DNA from: Gaertneriomyces semiglobifer
Taxonomy: Eukaryota; Chytridiomycota; Chytridiomycetes; Spizellomycetales; Spizellomycetaceae
Direction: 5' to 3'
Length of the DNA stretch: 64,000 nt
NCBI GenBank assembly: GCA_025558075.1
Contig: JAHLKF010000001.1
Span: 496,001 to 560,000, forward strand
Numbering within the stretch: the stretch's first letter is position 1; each line of letters begins with the position of its first letter. The notes below the pieces were generated by a model, which searched no databases, was not told where the DNA came from, and saw nothing but the letters and a program-made list of their open reading frames with translations. Positions 11,367 to 22,596 of the stretch are shown piece by piece. A program made the position numbers and the translations under genes.

Positions 11367-14341
11367 ATGACTGCGGCACCGCCAGCCTTCCCATCTCCTG
11401 CAGATCCAGTGCGGCGGCAGATTCCCCTCCAAGACTACTCGCCATTTCGCGATACTGGCATCCCAATAGTCATTGACAACGGATCCCGTCAGCTCCGCGC
11501 AGGATGGGCATCGGAGGAACAGCCGCGCTGTGAGTTGGCTCGTAGTTTCGCTAGCACTGGAGGGATCCGTCGCTTACGAGTGCCGCTGTAGTGCAGTTTG
11601 AGAACATCGTCGCGAAAAGCAAAAGCGGCAAGACCAAAGCAGGGGCGGATGCCCTACTGGTAGGCGACGACGTATACCTCGGCGGCTTCAAATCGAACAG
11701 TAAGACTGCGTTTGATGGAGGTGTTGTCGTCAACGCGGTCACTTTTGTAAGTGTGGAAGATCGCACTTCTCCGCTGGCAAGGAACAGATTGAGACTGATT
11801 GCACTATGGGCAAAAGGAAAATACCTTGGATTACATCTTTTCCAAGCTTTCCATTGATACTGATAGAGTTAACCATCCCATCGTTATGACGGAGGCGCTA
11901 TGTAACCCTGAATACTCGCGAAAACGTGAGTGCTCCCCAGCCGACGATCCAGTCATTCTTGTTGACCAATACTCGCCAATTACAGTCGTTTCCGAATTGC
12001 TGTTTGAGTCTTATCGGGTGTCTTCCGTTACCTACGGTGTTGATGCTCTGTTCAGCTACTATGCCAATAACTGTTCGTTCGACGCTGGCCTGATCCTGTC
12101 GGCAGGCAACACCGCAAGTCATATTATACCAGTGTTGAATGGACGACCGGTCATTGAACATTGCAAACGGTGCGCTAACGGCTTGGAATACTGGAATCCT
12201 GGGGCATACGGTTGAACTTATGATCATATTACAGCCTATCCTGTGGAGGACAACAGCTCTCAGAGTTTTTGCAAAAGCTTCTGCAAGTGAAATATCCGTC
12301 GTTCCCTCAAAAAATCAGCGTTGAGAACGCCCAGGTGAGATCGATGAAATACGGCCCCGCTGTAAAGACATTGCGCTGACTCTCTTTGGGTCAAGAGCAT
12401 GTTGTTCGACCATGGCTACGTTGCACTGGATTACGCTTCTGAATTGAGGGCATTCTCTGTTCCTGAGAACATTGATAAGCATACTCGTGTTGTTCAATAC
12501 CCCTACGTGGCTCGGGTAAGACTGTTGCTCCGTTCAGCGCTCTCGAGAAACATCGTAGTGACCTATCCCTTACCAGCCCGATGAAGATGAGTTACGGGAG
12601 GAGGCTGAGAGGCTGTTGGAGAAACGAAGAGAACAAGGGCGCCGACTTCAGGAACAAGCAGTCAAAATGCGTACAGAGAAAGTAAGTTCTTCGGTGACTA
12701 TCCTCAAATTCCCGCATGCGTATGAAGTCTAACGATTTCGCTACAGCTCGAGGCAAAAGTGGCTTACCTAGAGGAGTTGAAAGAACTGCTTGATGCTCGG
12801 AACATTGAGGACAGGGCGGATTGGCTGGTAATCTCTCCTTTGTTTATTGCTATGGTACTCTGAAATATGGCGTACTCATGCGCACGTCGTAGGACCGTTT
12901 AACTGATGCTGGCTTTGACGACGAAGCCGATTTAGAACATGAGCTGAAGGAGACCGAGGATGCCGTGCGCCGAGCGAGAAATAAGTTGTCTGGCAATGAA
13001 GAACCTGATGAAAAGGTTGAGTTGTTGGAAATGTTTGCTTTTACTTGTAGTGGTCTTTGACGCTTGGCGTACGTTGCTAGACGGCCCCGTCGTTTCCTTT
13101 GGTCGATCTTCCCGATGACCAGCTTACCGACGAACAAAAGAAGGAAAAACGAAAGCAGCGGCTTTTTAAGGCTAATTGGGAGGCCCGTGAACGTATGCGC
13201 CGAGAGAAGGAGGAGGAGGAAGCTCGTGAGGTAAGCAGGGAGGCTGCTGCATGTTAATTTAGCGTTACTCACTATTGTATACAGGCCGAGCTTGCCCGTC
13301 AGGAAGAAGAACGCCGGCTGCGAGACCCTGAAGGATGGCTCCGCGAAACCCGGCAAAGACGACAGGCACGTTCAATTGAAGCTTCCAGCCTGCTAGCTAA
13401 ACTAATGACATAGCGCACAGGCACTGTTCGAGAAGATTAGAACGAGACAGAAGAGAAAAGCACAACTCAACGATCGCCGAAGTGCGGAATCAAAAAATAG
13501 AATGAGAAACATTGCGCATCTTGCTGCGGAAGAGGAACCCGGCGCAAAAAGACGGCGAGGTGCCGGAAAGGGTACGGGAATCAATCTTGAATCATTTAGA
13601 CCTGGCTAATGCACTCTTCTACAGAGGATAATTTTGGGGCGAGAGATGAAGATTGGCACATCTACAAGGAAATTGTAAGTGTCGCAATGCCTTCTTCGGT
13701 GACATAAAATGCAAACACCTCTTTAGAGTAAGGAAGACAACTCTGACGAAGATGAGGAAGCGTTTAAGCTTGGGAAGCTAGACGAGCTGTTGATGGCCTA
13801 CGATCCTGGATTTGTCCCTGATGATCCGTACGAAGAAGCGACGGGATCCCGCAACACGATATTGTACCGACTGTGCCACGGTTCAGGCCAAGTAGACCTT
13901 AGCGACCCAGCGGTACAAAATCAGTTGCGACTGAACGTCGAGCGGATCCGCGCACCGGAGGCGCTATTTCAGCCTAGCATGATGGGCTTAGATGAAGCCG
14001 GTGTTGTTGAGGTGCTGAACGACGCAACGAAGCGATTTACACCTGACGTACAGGCGCAATTGGTGCAGAACATTTTTGTGACTGGAGGTGCTGCCGTCCT
14101 GAGCAATCTGTCTGAACGCATAGAACGCGATATCCGTTCGTTACGGCCATATGGGTCTGCCATCAGTGTCCGGCGTGCAGCTGATCCTCGGGTGGACGCA
14201 TGGCGTGGTGCAGCCCGGTGGTTCCGAAATGAGCCCGAAAACTTCAAGAAAAGTATGATAACGCGCGAGATGTACGACGAGTACGGCCACGACTACTTAA
14301 TGGAGCATTCAATGAGCAATCTGAATTGGCCGAGTAGTTAG
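11367..14341 (+). CDS. ARP5: Actin-related protein 5, INO80 chromatin remodeler subunit
   Basis: Arp5 works with Ies6 in INO80 to couple ATP hydrolysis to nucleosome sliding. Many small exons encode an actin fold: IPIVIDNGSRQLRAGWASEE is the first phosphate loop, VMTEALCNPEYSRK and LILSAGNTASHIIPV follow, and NIFVTGGAAVLSNL is the late actin motif. The actin fold is interrupted by a long charged coiled coil (about 12580-13600, rich in EEAERLLEKRREQGRRLQE-like sequence), which is the Arp5-specific insertion. The C-terminal AWRGAARWF and ITREMYDEYGHDYL are typical of Arp5. The stop is TAG at 14339-14341. At least nine introns are evident, and the exact junctions in the 5' third are approximate. 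Confidence 0.9.
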
Positions 14342-14603
14342 TCGACAGCATGTTTGTAGATTTTGTATCTAGAATGCACGTCACACAACATATAATGCAA
14401 GCGACTGCCATAATAAGAACTTCCCACAGAGTACCCGCTTCGGCGACGCAGAAAATGCGCGGCACCTGATCACTATATCCCAGTTAATAGCCAGTGTTTG
14501 TCCCTGTGCCTCCATCCAACGTCGAAGAGCAGGAACGCGTTCAACGCGAACTGGCAGGCTTCCACCCAAAACTTTTGACACGACCACAGTTTCATCGCAT
14601 AAT

Positions 14604-17600
14604 ATGCTTGCTGCGAAAACTCCGCATGCCGAATCACAGCAACGCCGACAGAAGAGGGCAGCCATCGCCCAACAAGCGCGACAGGTACGACATGAACTGT
14701 GCAATTGTCATTTCGTTGTTGTCCGGTTATTCATCCACAAAGTGTAGGAAGCTCTGCAGCGCCTTCAAGCTAAGAAGAAAAAGAAGGATTCCGTAGTACC
14801 CGAGCAAAGATTCACCCCTACAGAACTTATTGAGAAGGCGTACCCGGTCGCTGCAGAACCTTCTGGCCTGAACAGTACTTCGGTCACTTATGTGAACATT
14901 TCGAATAACCCACCGGAACCTTTGGCGAACGAGAGACCTGAGAATGCGGTAGCGTGTGCGCCGAATACAATTAATGGACAGCAGGACCAGTGTGAGGACA
15001 TCAAAGAGCAACAGCCAGAAGAAACGCGAGCGGATTACGATTTGCTTGAGGAAGATGAAGTCCCCAATGTGTGAGGACTGGCTCCGTTAATTATAAGCGC
15101 ATGCGTTTCCATCATGTAGCTCACATAGAATGCATGTTCAGGTCTCTCCACGGAGTCGAATCCCACTTGCTGGCTGGAAAAGTCGAGCCGCACTTTCTGG
15201 AGCAGCATGCGTCGGCGGGTAGCCAAAGCGTAACGTTCGAGACCGTACGCGGGGATATGAGCCGAGAAGTTGAACCAGAAGCATACCTGTCTGTTTCATT
15301 GCCGCTTCCAGGATCATGCAACGATACCGATTCCTGCACATCATCGGCGTCAGTGTCGACGACCCGGCAGTGGCGACCATCCTCGGTGCATGGCCACCGT
15401 GACAGAGCAAACCTCTCATCCAGTAGTTGGCGACCGCCCTCTGCGCCCGCATGCGAGACACTGCTGCCAGTGCATTCAACCCGGAAGCGCTTATCTTACC
15501 ACGACGCTTCACTGACATCGAATGAAGACGAGCAGGATCCGACTGCAAAACGTGTTGACCGCATACTGGAGTTTTTAAAAGGAGTGGAAGAGGACGACGC
15601 AAAAAGCGCCGCTAGTATGAGAGACATGGGATCCGTCGGTAGTCCGGCAGGCGTCACCCTAACGCCAGAGTGAGTTGACTGCACCTTTCCAATGCTAGGA
15701 CCATTCTTGTTGACGATTTTTTTGTAGGTTTGCGATGCAAGGGAATTATCTGCCTAGTACAGCTAGCTTGCCGTCGTCAGGCAGCACCAGTACGTTCTCT
15801 CCTGGCCTTGTTTTTGTTACTTTCTTCGTGCTGATCAGTATGTAGCCGCCGTGTTCGACGGAGTAAAAGCCAAAATAATAGGTCAACAGTTAGAAATAGA
15901 GGAAAAAACACGAACAGTGGAGATGTTTAAAAAGGAAGTGAAGAGATTGAAGGAAAATTTAAAGGATCAAGCAACTGAATCGTAAGGACGTGTGTAGAGT
16001 TATCTGTCTGTTGCATACTCAATTGCCGGCTGGTGAAGGAAAAAAGAGCTCAAGTCCAAGCTAGCACTTCAAAGGAAGGAATATGAAACTATCATTAAAC
16101 GACATTTGACCTTCATCGACAAGCTACTTGCCGAGAAAGAAGAGCTTTCTAAGAAATGTGAGGCCCTCACTGAGGAAGTCATGAAACTTGAAAAGCAGTT
16201 TCGAGTCAAAGTGAGGCCAATGTGGTTCATCGAGCGGTGAAATTATGGTTGATCATTTCTTTTGCCAACAGTCTGAAGCTTTGGAAGAGCAGCATGAAAA
16301 GGACCTGAAGCAGCAGAAGCAAATGTGGGAAGCTGCAGAGAAGATCAAGCGTGATAAGTGGATTCAGGAGAAAACGAAAGCTATAAAAGAACAAACCGTT
16401 AAGGGCCTAGAGCCTGAAATTCAACGCATGCTGGCAGTGAGCACAATGATAACAATAGCTCTCAGTTTGAAAGGCGTGTCTGATACGCTTTATCTTTCAG
16501 CAACAAAAATTTCAAATTCGACAGATGGAGGAGAAGTTCCGCGAGGACCTCGCCAGAGAGAAAAATGTGCTGGTTGAACAGCAACAGCGTCAAATGGTTG
16601 GTTTGAAGCACGCAGTTATATGAACGCGGACACTGTAACTCAGGTGCTTGTGTGGTTAGGACACTATGCGGGATCGTATTACTGCCGAACGCCAGCGGGC
16701 ATGCGAGGAAGAGCGAGAGTTTGCCCGACAGCGGTACCAGAAGCAGCTTGAACGGGATGAAATGGAATTTCAACAACAGAAGCGAAAATTGATGGCAGAT
16801 TTCGATGAGCAGAAACACATCCTGACGGAGTCGTTCAAACTGGACAAACAACAGGACGAAATAAGCTATCGTAAGCAGTTGGATGATCTGCGACGACAGG
16901 TCGATGCGGCTCAGGTAGCGAAAGAGCAAGTTCTGGCAGATCTGCAGAGGCGACATCAGACCGAGGTTCGTTGACATGCTCCGAAATGATCTTCCAGTAA
17001 TACTCAACTACAGAACTCGTGCCACAGCTTTCGCAGCAACGCGAAAGATTAGATATTGAGAAGGAGGAATGGCAACGGCAGTATATCGCCAGGCATGAAA
17101 CCGAGATGCGAAACCGGGAGGTGAGACGCGTTGTACCACAGCCGTACTCAGCATCGCACCCAACCTGCTTTGTTGGAATTAGAAAGTTTTTAAGGAAAAG
17201 CTCATCCGAGAACGGGACGCAGAGTTGGAAATGGTAATACAGCGATTGGAATCGGAAACAAGCTCCAATTCCAGCGAGGTGTCGCGCCGGTACCGCATGG
17301 AGATCGAGAAATTGAAAGCTGAGGCTGCCGAGCAAGTGAAGCAACTACGCGATCAACACAGCTTAGCTATCGACAAATTACTAGCAGCACAAAACGACTT
17401 ACGCGCCATTGAGGACGCCAAGCGTAATGTAGAGAAGCAGCTTCTGCAATGTCAACATGAAGCCTCTGCCAAAGAAAATCTTATACGGCAACAGAAAAGC
17501 GAACTGGCGCGGCTCCAACTGGATGAGAGTACCTTGGCTCAGTCGATCCGTACGTGTTATGAAATACTTTAACGATGATAGCAAGCTGGTTCTTACTTCT

Positions 17601-18042
17601 GACATCTCTTCCAAGGTGGCGAGTTTGAGAATCAATTGGAAAGCAAAGATGCAACGCTGCGTACCTTCGCGGAGCAGATATCACAGCATGAAGAACAGAT
17701 TCAAAGTTTAGAGCGTAAACACCATTGTGAGGTTGAAGCCATTGTGAAAGAGAAGGTGGGTTGCTGTACCCTCATCGTAATCTTCCCGGTACCATCATTA
17801 TTGACTGGAACAAAGAACCACACAGTGGGAATGATAGAGGAAGGCGTTCGTAAAGCACTTGCCGTGAAGGACGAGCTATTAACAAACCTGCGAACACAAG
17901 TGGAAGACCTCTCTATCAAGAACACTCACTTGGAAAGACTCATTGAAAAACAGCGACAGGTGTGCCCGTTTGCGGCTTCCGTGATTGCCACTTATATTAA
18001 AGCAAACATTCGTACTATGTTCTTTAGGAGCTCTTAAGCTAG
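14604..18042 (+). CDS. CEP131: Centrosomal/ciliary protein CEP131 (AZI1) homolog
   Basis: CEP131 is a centriolar-satellite and basal-body coiled-coil protein needed for ciliogenesis. The N-terminal third is disordered and basic (RRQKRAAIAQQARQ, LQAKKKKKDS) with a VDRILEFLKGVEED segment. From about 15850 onward almost everything is coiled coil. AEKEELSKKCEALTEEV, DKWIQEKTKAIKEQTVKGLE and DAELEMVIQRLESE follow the vertebrate order closely, with the most conserved block at 16340-16430. The last exon ends ELLS and TAG at 18040-18042. About a dozen introns are present. The start is uncertain: ATG 14604 is in frame, but the frame stays open upstream to about 14373, so a further 5' exon is possible. 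Only lineages with centrioles keep this family. Confidence 0.87.
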
Positions 18043-18681
18043 CCGCAAGTTGTCGTAATGTGCACATATTTATATATACATATAGATTATCAGCATCAAA
18101 ACAGAATGTTAACCGAAGACAGATGCATGATGCATGACCGTAGCAGCTTCTGTGGATCCGACGTTGAGGCGCATACTTCATTCAAAACCGTCCCTACATT
18201 ATACTGCTCACCATGGGAAAGGAGGAATGCCACACAATCTGCCTGTTGCTGGGTCCGCAAACAGAGTAGGCACGGGTATGGTGAGCGATCAAGCAGTCTG
18301 TTCGGTCACAAAACTTGCCCGATGTTCGTAGTCAAAGCTACGAACGAGTGACACGTTCACGTTAACATTCTCGAAGATCGATTGCCGTGGAAGTGAACAG
18401 ATCGTCGCATTAATGGGCAGCTAACAAGCACAAACAACATTCCTCCTTTGGGTCGTGCCTTTCGTACAAACCCTTGTGAGAAACGAACAAAACCCAAAGT
18501 GAGTTACAGGAGCGTGTTTCCCGTCTTAAAAGATCACGACGAGCCTCGCCGTGCGTGGCTCTGCTATGATTGTAGCGCAGGAGTTTTCGCGTAACGCTGT
18601 CGTTTCCCGAAAGGCAGCTCTTTGTCGTTTCGCTGCCTCATTTGGTGGCTGCGACAGTTCTGCGGGAATGTCATGAGACAT
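18043..18681. other. Intergenic between convergent CEP131 and SNAPC3 genes
   Basis: The stretch holds an AT-rich run (catatttatatatacatatag, near 18062) and a perfect 8-bp hairpin, gttcgtag-tcaaag-ctacgaac, near 18324-18345. No supported gene was seen. The hairpin lies about 280 bp past the CEP131 stop and may only be a chance or 3'-flank structure. Confidence 0.4.
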
Positions 18682-19902
18682 TCAGGTAGTCGGCGAGGCA
18701 TGTCTGGATGCTGAGGGCGTTTCCCTGTAGCGACTGGGAATGACAATGTCTGGGATTTCAGTGAATGCATATTTATGCACTTCATGATTATACTCTGGTG
18801 ATCCATCCTCTCGCAAGTGGAACAAGTCGTAGCATGTGGGGCACCACATAGTGAGATCCTTGTCAGCTCGTGGGTCTTCTAGAGTCACCAGTCTAAATTA
18901 ACCAAGCACGAGCATTCCGAGATCAGTAAAACTTGGATAGATAAAAGAACGGCTGTCACCACTGAAATAAACATACTCAGATTTGCGGGACTTGCAAAGA
19001 TGACAGAGTGGGTTCATAACGCTTATTGGTAGTCGGGATCGAATCATCTTGGGATAGTTGCTTCGTACCACATCATCCAAAGGGGTGATTAACCGCGCCT
19101 CCGTAAACAAAAGACAATGTTCACAATTCCCTTGATGTACGAACTTGTACGGGGCATTAAAGCGAACGTTCAGCGTGGCGAAAGTTGCTTCGCTCATAAC
19201 CGCGGCAGTAAGGTCCCCACTGAAAAGTTCACGTCTTTTTCCATGCCCTTCTTTATTTGCCCAATGCAATATAGGATGGCTGTAAAGAGGAGCACTCGGA
19301 TTCCGAATATCATCATAAATAACATTTTCAATCAGAAAGTATGATGCAGAGGTTTTCCGAATTCGCGAGTTATCGGAAGCGGCTCCGACATCGTCGAGGT
19401 GAAGAAAATCAACAGGGCAATAAAAGACATCACGCAGATCCGCAAGGGTCTGACTTCCGCACACAATAAATTCAGCCGAGGGGAACTCCTTTCTGCGCGA
19501 ACCCGGGCTGTAGAAGGCAACCTTCACCAGAATCTCACTCGGATCAACAAAGTCTTTTGCAGACTTGTAATCGAGTGAACTAGGCGAAGCCTCACTAGGA
19601 TTCACCACCAAGTGGCCACCTTGCGAAGTCGGTTTTAGTCCTGATTGATTGTACTCGCCGTCTTCACCTTCTTCACCACCGTCATCCGGCCTTTGAAAAT
19701 CCGTGGGCAGCCAATGGGAGCCGAAGTTGTGCCGCTGGATCTGTCCGTAAGTCACAGCAAGCGCTGCCAACGTCGTCCTATCTAAGTCAACTTTCGCATT
19801 CATGAACTTTATCCTCTCGGCAGCGGCTTTCGCCTTGAACTCGGCCAACGAGACCAGCTTAGACGTTCCATGGGACGTAGTAAATGCGCTTCGATTACTC
19901 AT
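18682..19902 (-). CDS. SNAPC3: snRNA-activating protein complex subunit 3 (SNAP50) homolog
   Basis: SNAPC3 is the DNA-contacting core subunit of SNAPc, which binds proximal sequence elements in snRNA promoters. The start ATG at 19902 gives MSNRSAFTTSHG. The conserved C-terminal half includes EFIVCGSQTLADLRDVFYCP, ASYFLIENVIYDD and KFVHQGNCEHCLLF, followed by the zinc-binding cluster PLCHLCKSRKSEYVYFSGD and, after an intron near 18890, TMWCPTCYDLFH and HEVHKYAF. This HQG-C-EH ... CxxC ... CPTC arrangement is characteristic. The intron junction is not certain; a gttctt donor and a ctctag acceptor restore the frame. It is divergent from the gene at 20446. Confidence 0.85.
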
Positions 19903-20445
19903 CGCTTCTCATAATCTCTTCAAGCCGATCCGCGCCTCGCTGGATCTGGAGGCATGCTTGCGGTTTTCATTAACGCAGGGTTGGTTATTCGCGAGTTGCG
20001 CTCAGAAACAGTGATGTTTTATGCAATCGATAAAAGTGATTGCGTAATCGTGCGGAGTCACGCTCGAACTCGCATTCTTGGCGTTGGGACGTATTTAAGG
20101 CCTCATCATGGCATTTCGCGCTTGATCACCTCCCACCACATATACCAGGTTCTTCCAATATTCAACAGCATGGTTTTGCGCCAGCTGTGGGCGTCCGTCT
20201 GGCGGCCGCTGCGAGCTGTAGGCTTTCAGGGTCAACGTCAACTGGCTGTGAAAAAAGACGATAGTCACACCCCATTTCTATCCTTGAAACAAACATACGC
20301 TGTTCCTTCTGCCACTCTGATGCTAGGCTTTCTAAGGAAGGCGCTCTTGCATCCAAAGTCTTATGCCATTCCCGTGTCAGAGGTAGTTATTGCAGCCGCA
20401 AGACCTGGTTAACGGGATCTAGCGTTAACTTGACTTGTTTAACAG
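19903..20445. other. Intergenic between SNAPC3 and the gene at 20446
   Basis: This holds the divergent promoters of both neighbours. An open frame at 20169-20412 starts MVLRQLWASVWRPLRAVGF, which looks like an amphipathic mitochondrial presequence, but its 80 residues match nothing recognised and do not splice in frame to the gene at 20446. It could be a small gene or an upstream open frame. Confidence 0.35.
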
Positions 20446-21789
20446 ATGCGATCGCCTCTCTTCAGCGGAAATAGTGTTCTACGAGCTCTCCGAGCCCTTT
20501 TCCCACAGATGTCAGCTCGGTTACGTAGCAGCAGTGGAATAGATGCCTCCATACTCCTTAGGTACAATAAACTCCAACCTGCATTTACGGGCCGTTTCTA
20601 CGGTACCTTCCAGCCTGGAATATTTCGGAGCGCATCGACTTTCTCGAGACCAGGATTACGCTCGCACCTCAACCTGAACGCCTCCGCTACCGTGCGCCCG
20701 GTGTTTATGCGCAACGGCGCCGCTGGTGGAAGTCGCGGCTACTCTACAGGATTCGCCCAAACCGCGTTCAATTCCGGAGGACAGCAGGCCTTCACATCAA
20801 ACCTTTCAAACGCATTAGTAGCCTTCAAAGTGCTTCCAGGAGCTATTGCAGATGAGGCGACATTTCAGAAACAATCCCCTGACAGTTTAAAGGCGCGCCT
20901 CCAGGCTCGGGCAGTTCCCAACAGGCGCAACAGGAAACCAATAGGAGCTAGGACCAGTAAGCGTGGAGTTGGGATCAGGCCTGTTGAAAAGGGAGAGACT
21001 CGCCCAGTGAAGAAACCAACTGCACCTGCTGAGAGTACCCCATCAGTACGTGCTGCTAAGCCCGCGCTACCAACTTTTCGCCAGTTAAACTCCACAGAGC
21101 GTGTACGGATGTCTTTCTGGTTGGTTGCTTTTAGTGTTGTTGCTAATGGCGTGACATGTGGCTCATCATCCATTGACAGCTTGTACGGTCCCCCTGCTTG
21201 GGAAATAGACTCAGTGGCCCCTGGTTTGACGAATGCACTGGGGCCACAAATTGTGTCAGAGCTCCGTCACGTTGCTGATATACATCAGCGGCACTTGTCT
21301 TTTGTTGCGACTGTTTTGGAAAAGATGCACGCCTACGGCTTTCAGCAACTATTGGTGGAAGAAACTACCGGGGGAATGTATGAACTTGGCATCGATTTCC
21401 CTGTCGGTGTGCCCAAGCTAGAAATTGTTGACTTCCTCTTGGTTGCTGGCATTGATCCCTGCAGTCCGCACTTCCGTTTACGTACTCTTCGAGTCGATGC
21501 TGTGCCATCCGAGTGCACAAATGAACTGTCGGAAAACTCTATGAACCAGTCCCCAGTACAAGTTGTTACCGTTGATGAGTGCAGTGAGCCGACTGCGAAG
21601 GCTTCTCCATTGCTTCATTCATCTGGGGCTTTCGAGTTCCCATGTGCAGGCGCGCATCGCCCTCCGCTGGGAACAGAGAAGGGCGCCGCCGCCTGCGGCA
21701 GCGTACAAGATTTCATCGCTATGGTAGAGACGTTAAGAGCTGATGGAGACATCTTGGCGAGTAGAATTGAAACGAGAAAGAGGGTGTAG
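20446..21789 (+). CDS. Unrecognised protein with mitochondrial-type N-terminus
   Basis: A single 447-residue open frame without evident introns. The N-terminus, MRSPLFSGNSVLRALRALFP, continues basic, Ser-rich and acid-poor for about 190 residues, as in a long mitochondrial presequence or a disordered arm. A hydrophobic stretch MSFWLVAFSVVANGV starts near residue 222. The best-conserved-looking part is about residues 250-350: ALGPQIVSELRHVADIHQ, YELGIDFPVGVPKLEIVDF and GIDPCSPHFRLRTL. The tail is low-complexity Ser/Glu. The globular region and coding composition support a real gene. I do not recognise the family and assign no function. Confidence 0.65.
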   Translation: MRSPLFSGNSVLRALRALFPQMSARLRSSSGIDASILLRYNKLQPAFTGRFYGTFQPGIFRSASTFSRPGLRSHLNLNASATVRPVFMRNGAAGGSRGYSTGFAQTAFNSGGQQAFTSNLSNALVAFKVLPGAIADEATFQKQSPDSLKARLQARAVPNRRNRKPIGARTSKRGVGIRPVEKGETRPVKKPTAPAESTPSVRAAKPALPTFRQLNSTERVRMSFWLVAFSVVANGVTCGSSSIDSLYGPPAWEIDSVAPGLTNALGPQIVSELRHVADIHQRHLSFVATVLEKMHAYGFQQLLVEETTGGMYELGIDFPVGVPKLEIVDFLLVAGIDPCSPHFRLRTLRVDAVPSECTNELSENSMNQSPVQVVTVDECSEPTAKASPLLHSSGAFEFPCAGAHRPPLGTEKGAAACGSVQDFIAMVETLRADGDILASRIETRKRV

Positions 21790-22033
21790 CACCTCTCATT
21801 CCACTCCGACGCTGCATCATGGCGTTATGATGATCTTGCCGAAAAGGACTTCGGACGAAAGCATTTTTCGGAATTGCTTTTACTGGTTGCTGTCTTACGA
21901 GTATTTTTAGCTGATATATTTTTACCGATGGGGATATGTATGTATGAATAGCTACAGGAACACAGTTGGGAAAACCTCCGCGTCACTTTAGCCACATCTT
22001 TGCTTTGGTCACTCACTACATTATCACGACAAA

Positions 22034-22596
22034 ATGGCACACTTCATAATAGCAGGGCGGGCAGATGATGCAGAGTTTGCTCGGGTGGGACTTGTAATGA
22101 CCACATATGTGATCACGATCAACCTCCTAAATGTTTGTCTAGGCGGAGATGTTGTCGCACCATCTGCAACGAAACCTTCCCGATTTCCATGTAGAACTTA
22201 TTCCCAAAATGCCTGCCGAGTGGGAAACTTTCGCGACGGAAGTCTTTAAGCAGCATGGCTGGGAGCAAAGACCTGCTCGTGATCGGACCCACAAAACCCT
22301 TGCCATGCTCCCACAACTAGTCTGGCGAGAAAGCGGGGAGCTAATAGGTAGGATTAGCGCGACAGCCCGAGATGGTCATCTTTTAACTTGCTCGGAAACC
22401 GTAGGCAACGCTGCGGACTTTGTGAAATTGGTAAATCGTCATGATATTACGACAGATAACATATAACTAATTTCTTTCTCAAATGGTCAAGATCGAAACT
22501 ACATATGATGAAGAGTATTCCGTAGACCTAGACACCTTGCAAGCGATTGCGAGTGAGAACCTGGATAGCCAAAAACGGCTGGCAGCCAATTTATAG
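22034..22596 (+). CDS. MDH1B-type N-terminal domain as a stand-alone 128-residue protein
   Basis: Four exons can be read exactly: 22034-22084, 22143-22347, 22405-22430 and 22492-22596, all GT-AG, the last intron with a taactaattt branch region. The product starts MAHFIIAGRADDAEFARAEM and continues LSHHLQRNLPDFHVELIP, LVWRESGELIGGNAADFVKL and LDTLQAIASENLDSQK. This tracks the N-terminal domain of MDH1B, the putative malate dehydrogenase 1B of ciliated organisms, up to the linker. There it stops with TAG, and no NAD-binding or malate dehydrogenase catalytic domain follows. Downstream is only the antisense IFT81 gene, whose stop overlaps by 6 nt. A flagellar role is inferred from family and neighbour only. 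Confidence 0.8.

Noticed and set aside
18324..18345. Short hairpin as a terminator or ncRNA
   Set aside because: Eight base pairs with no U-tract or conserved context; kept only as a note in the intergenic entry.
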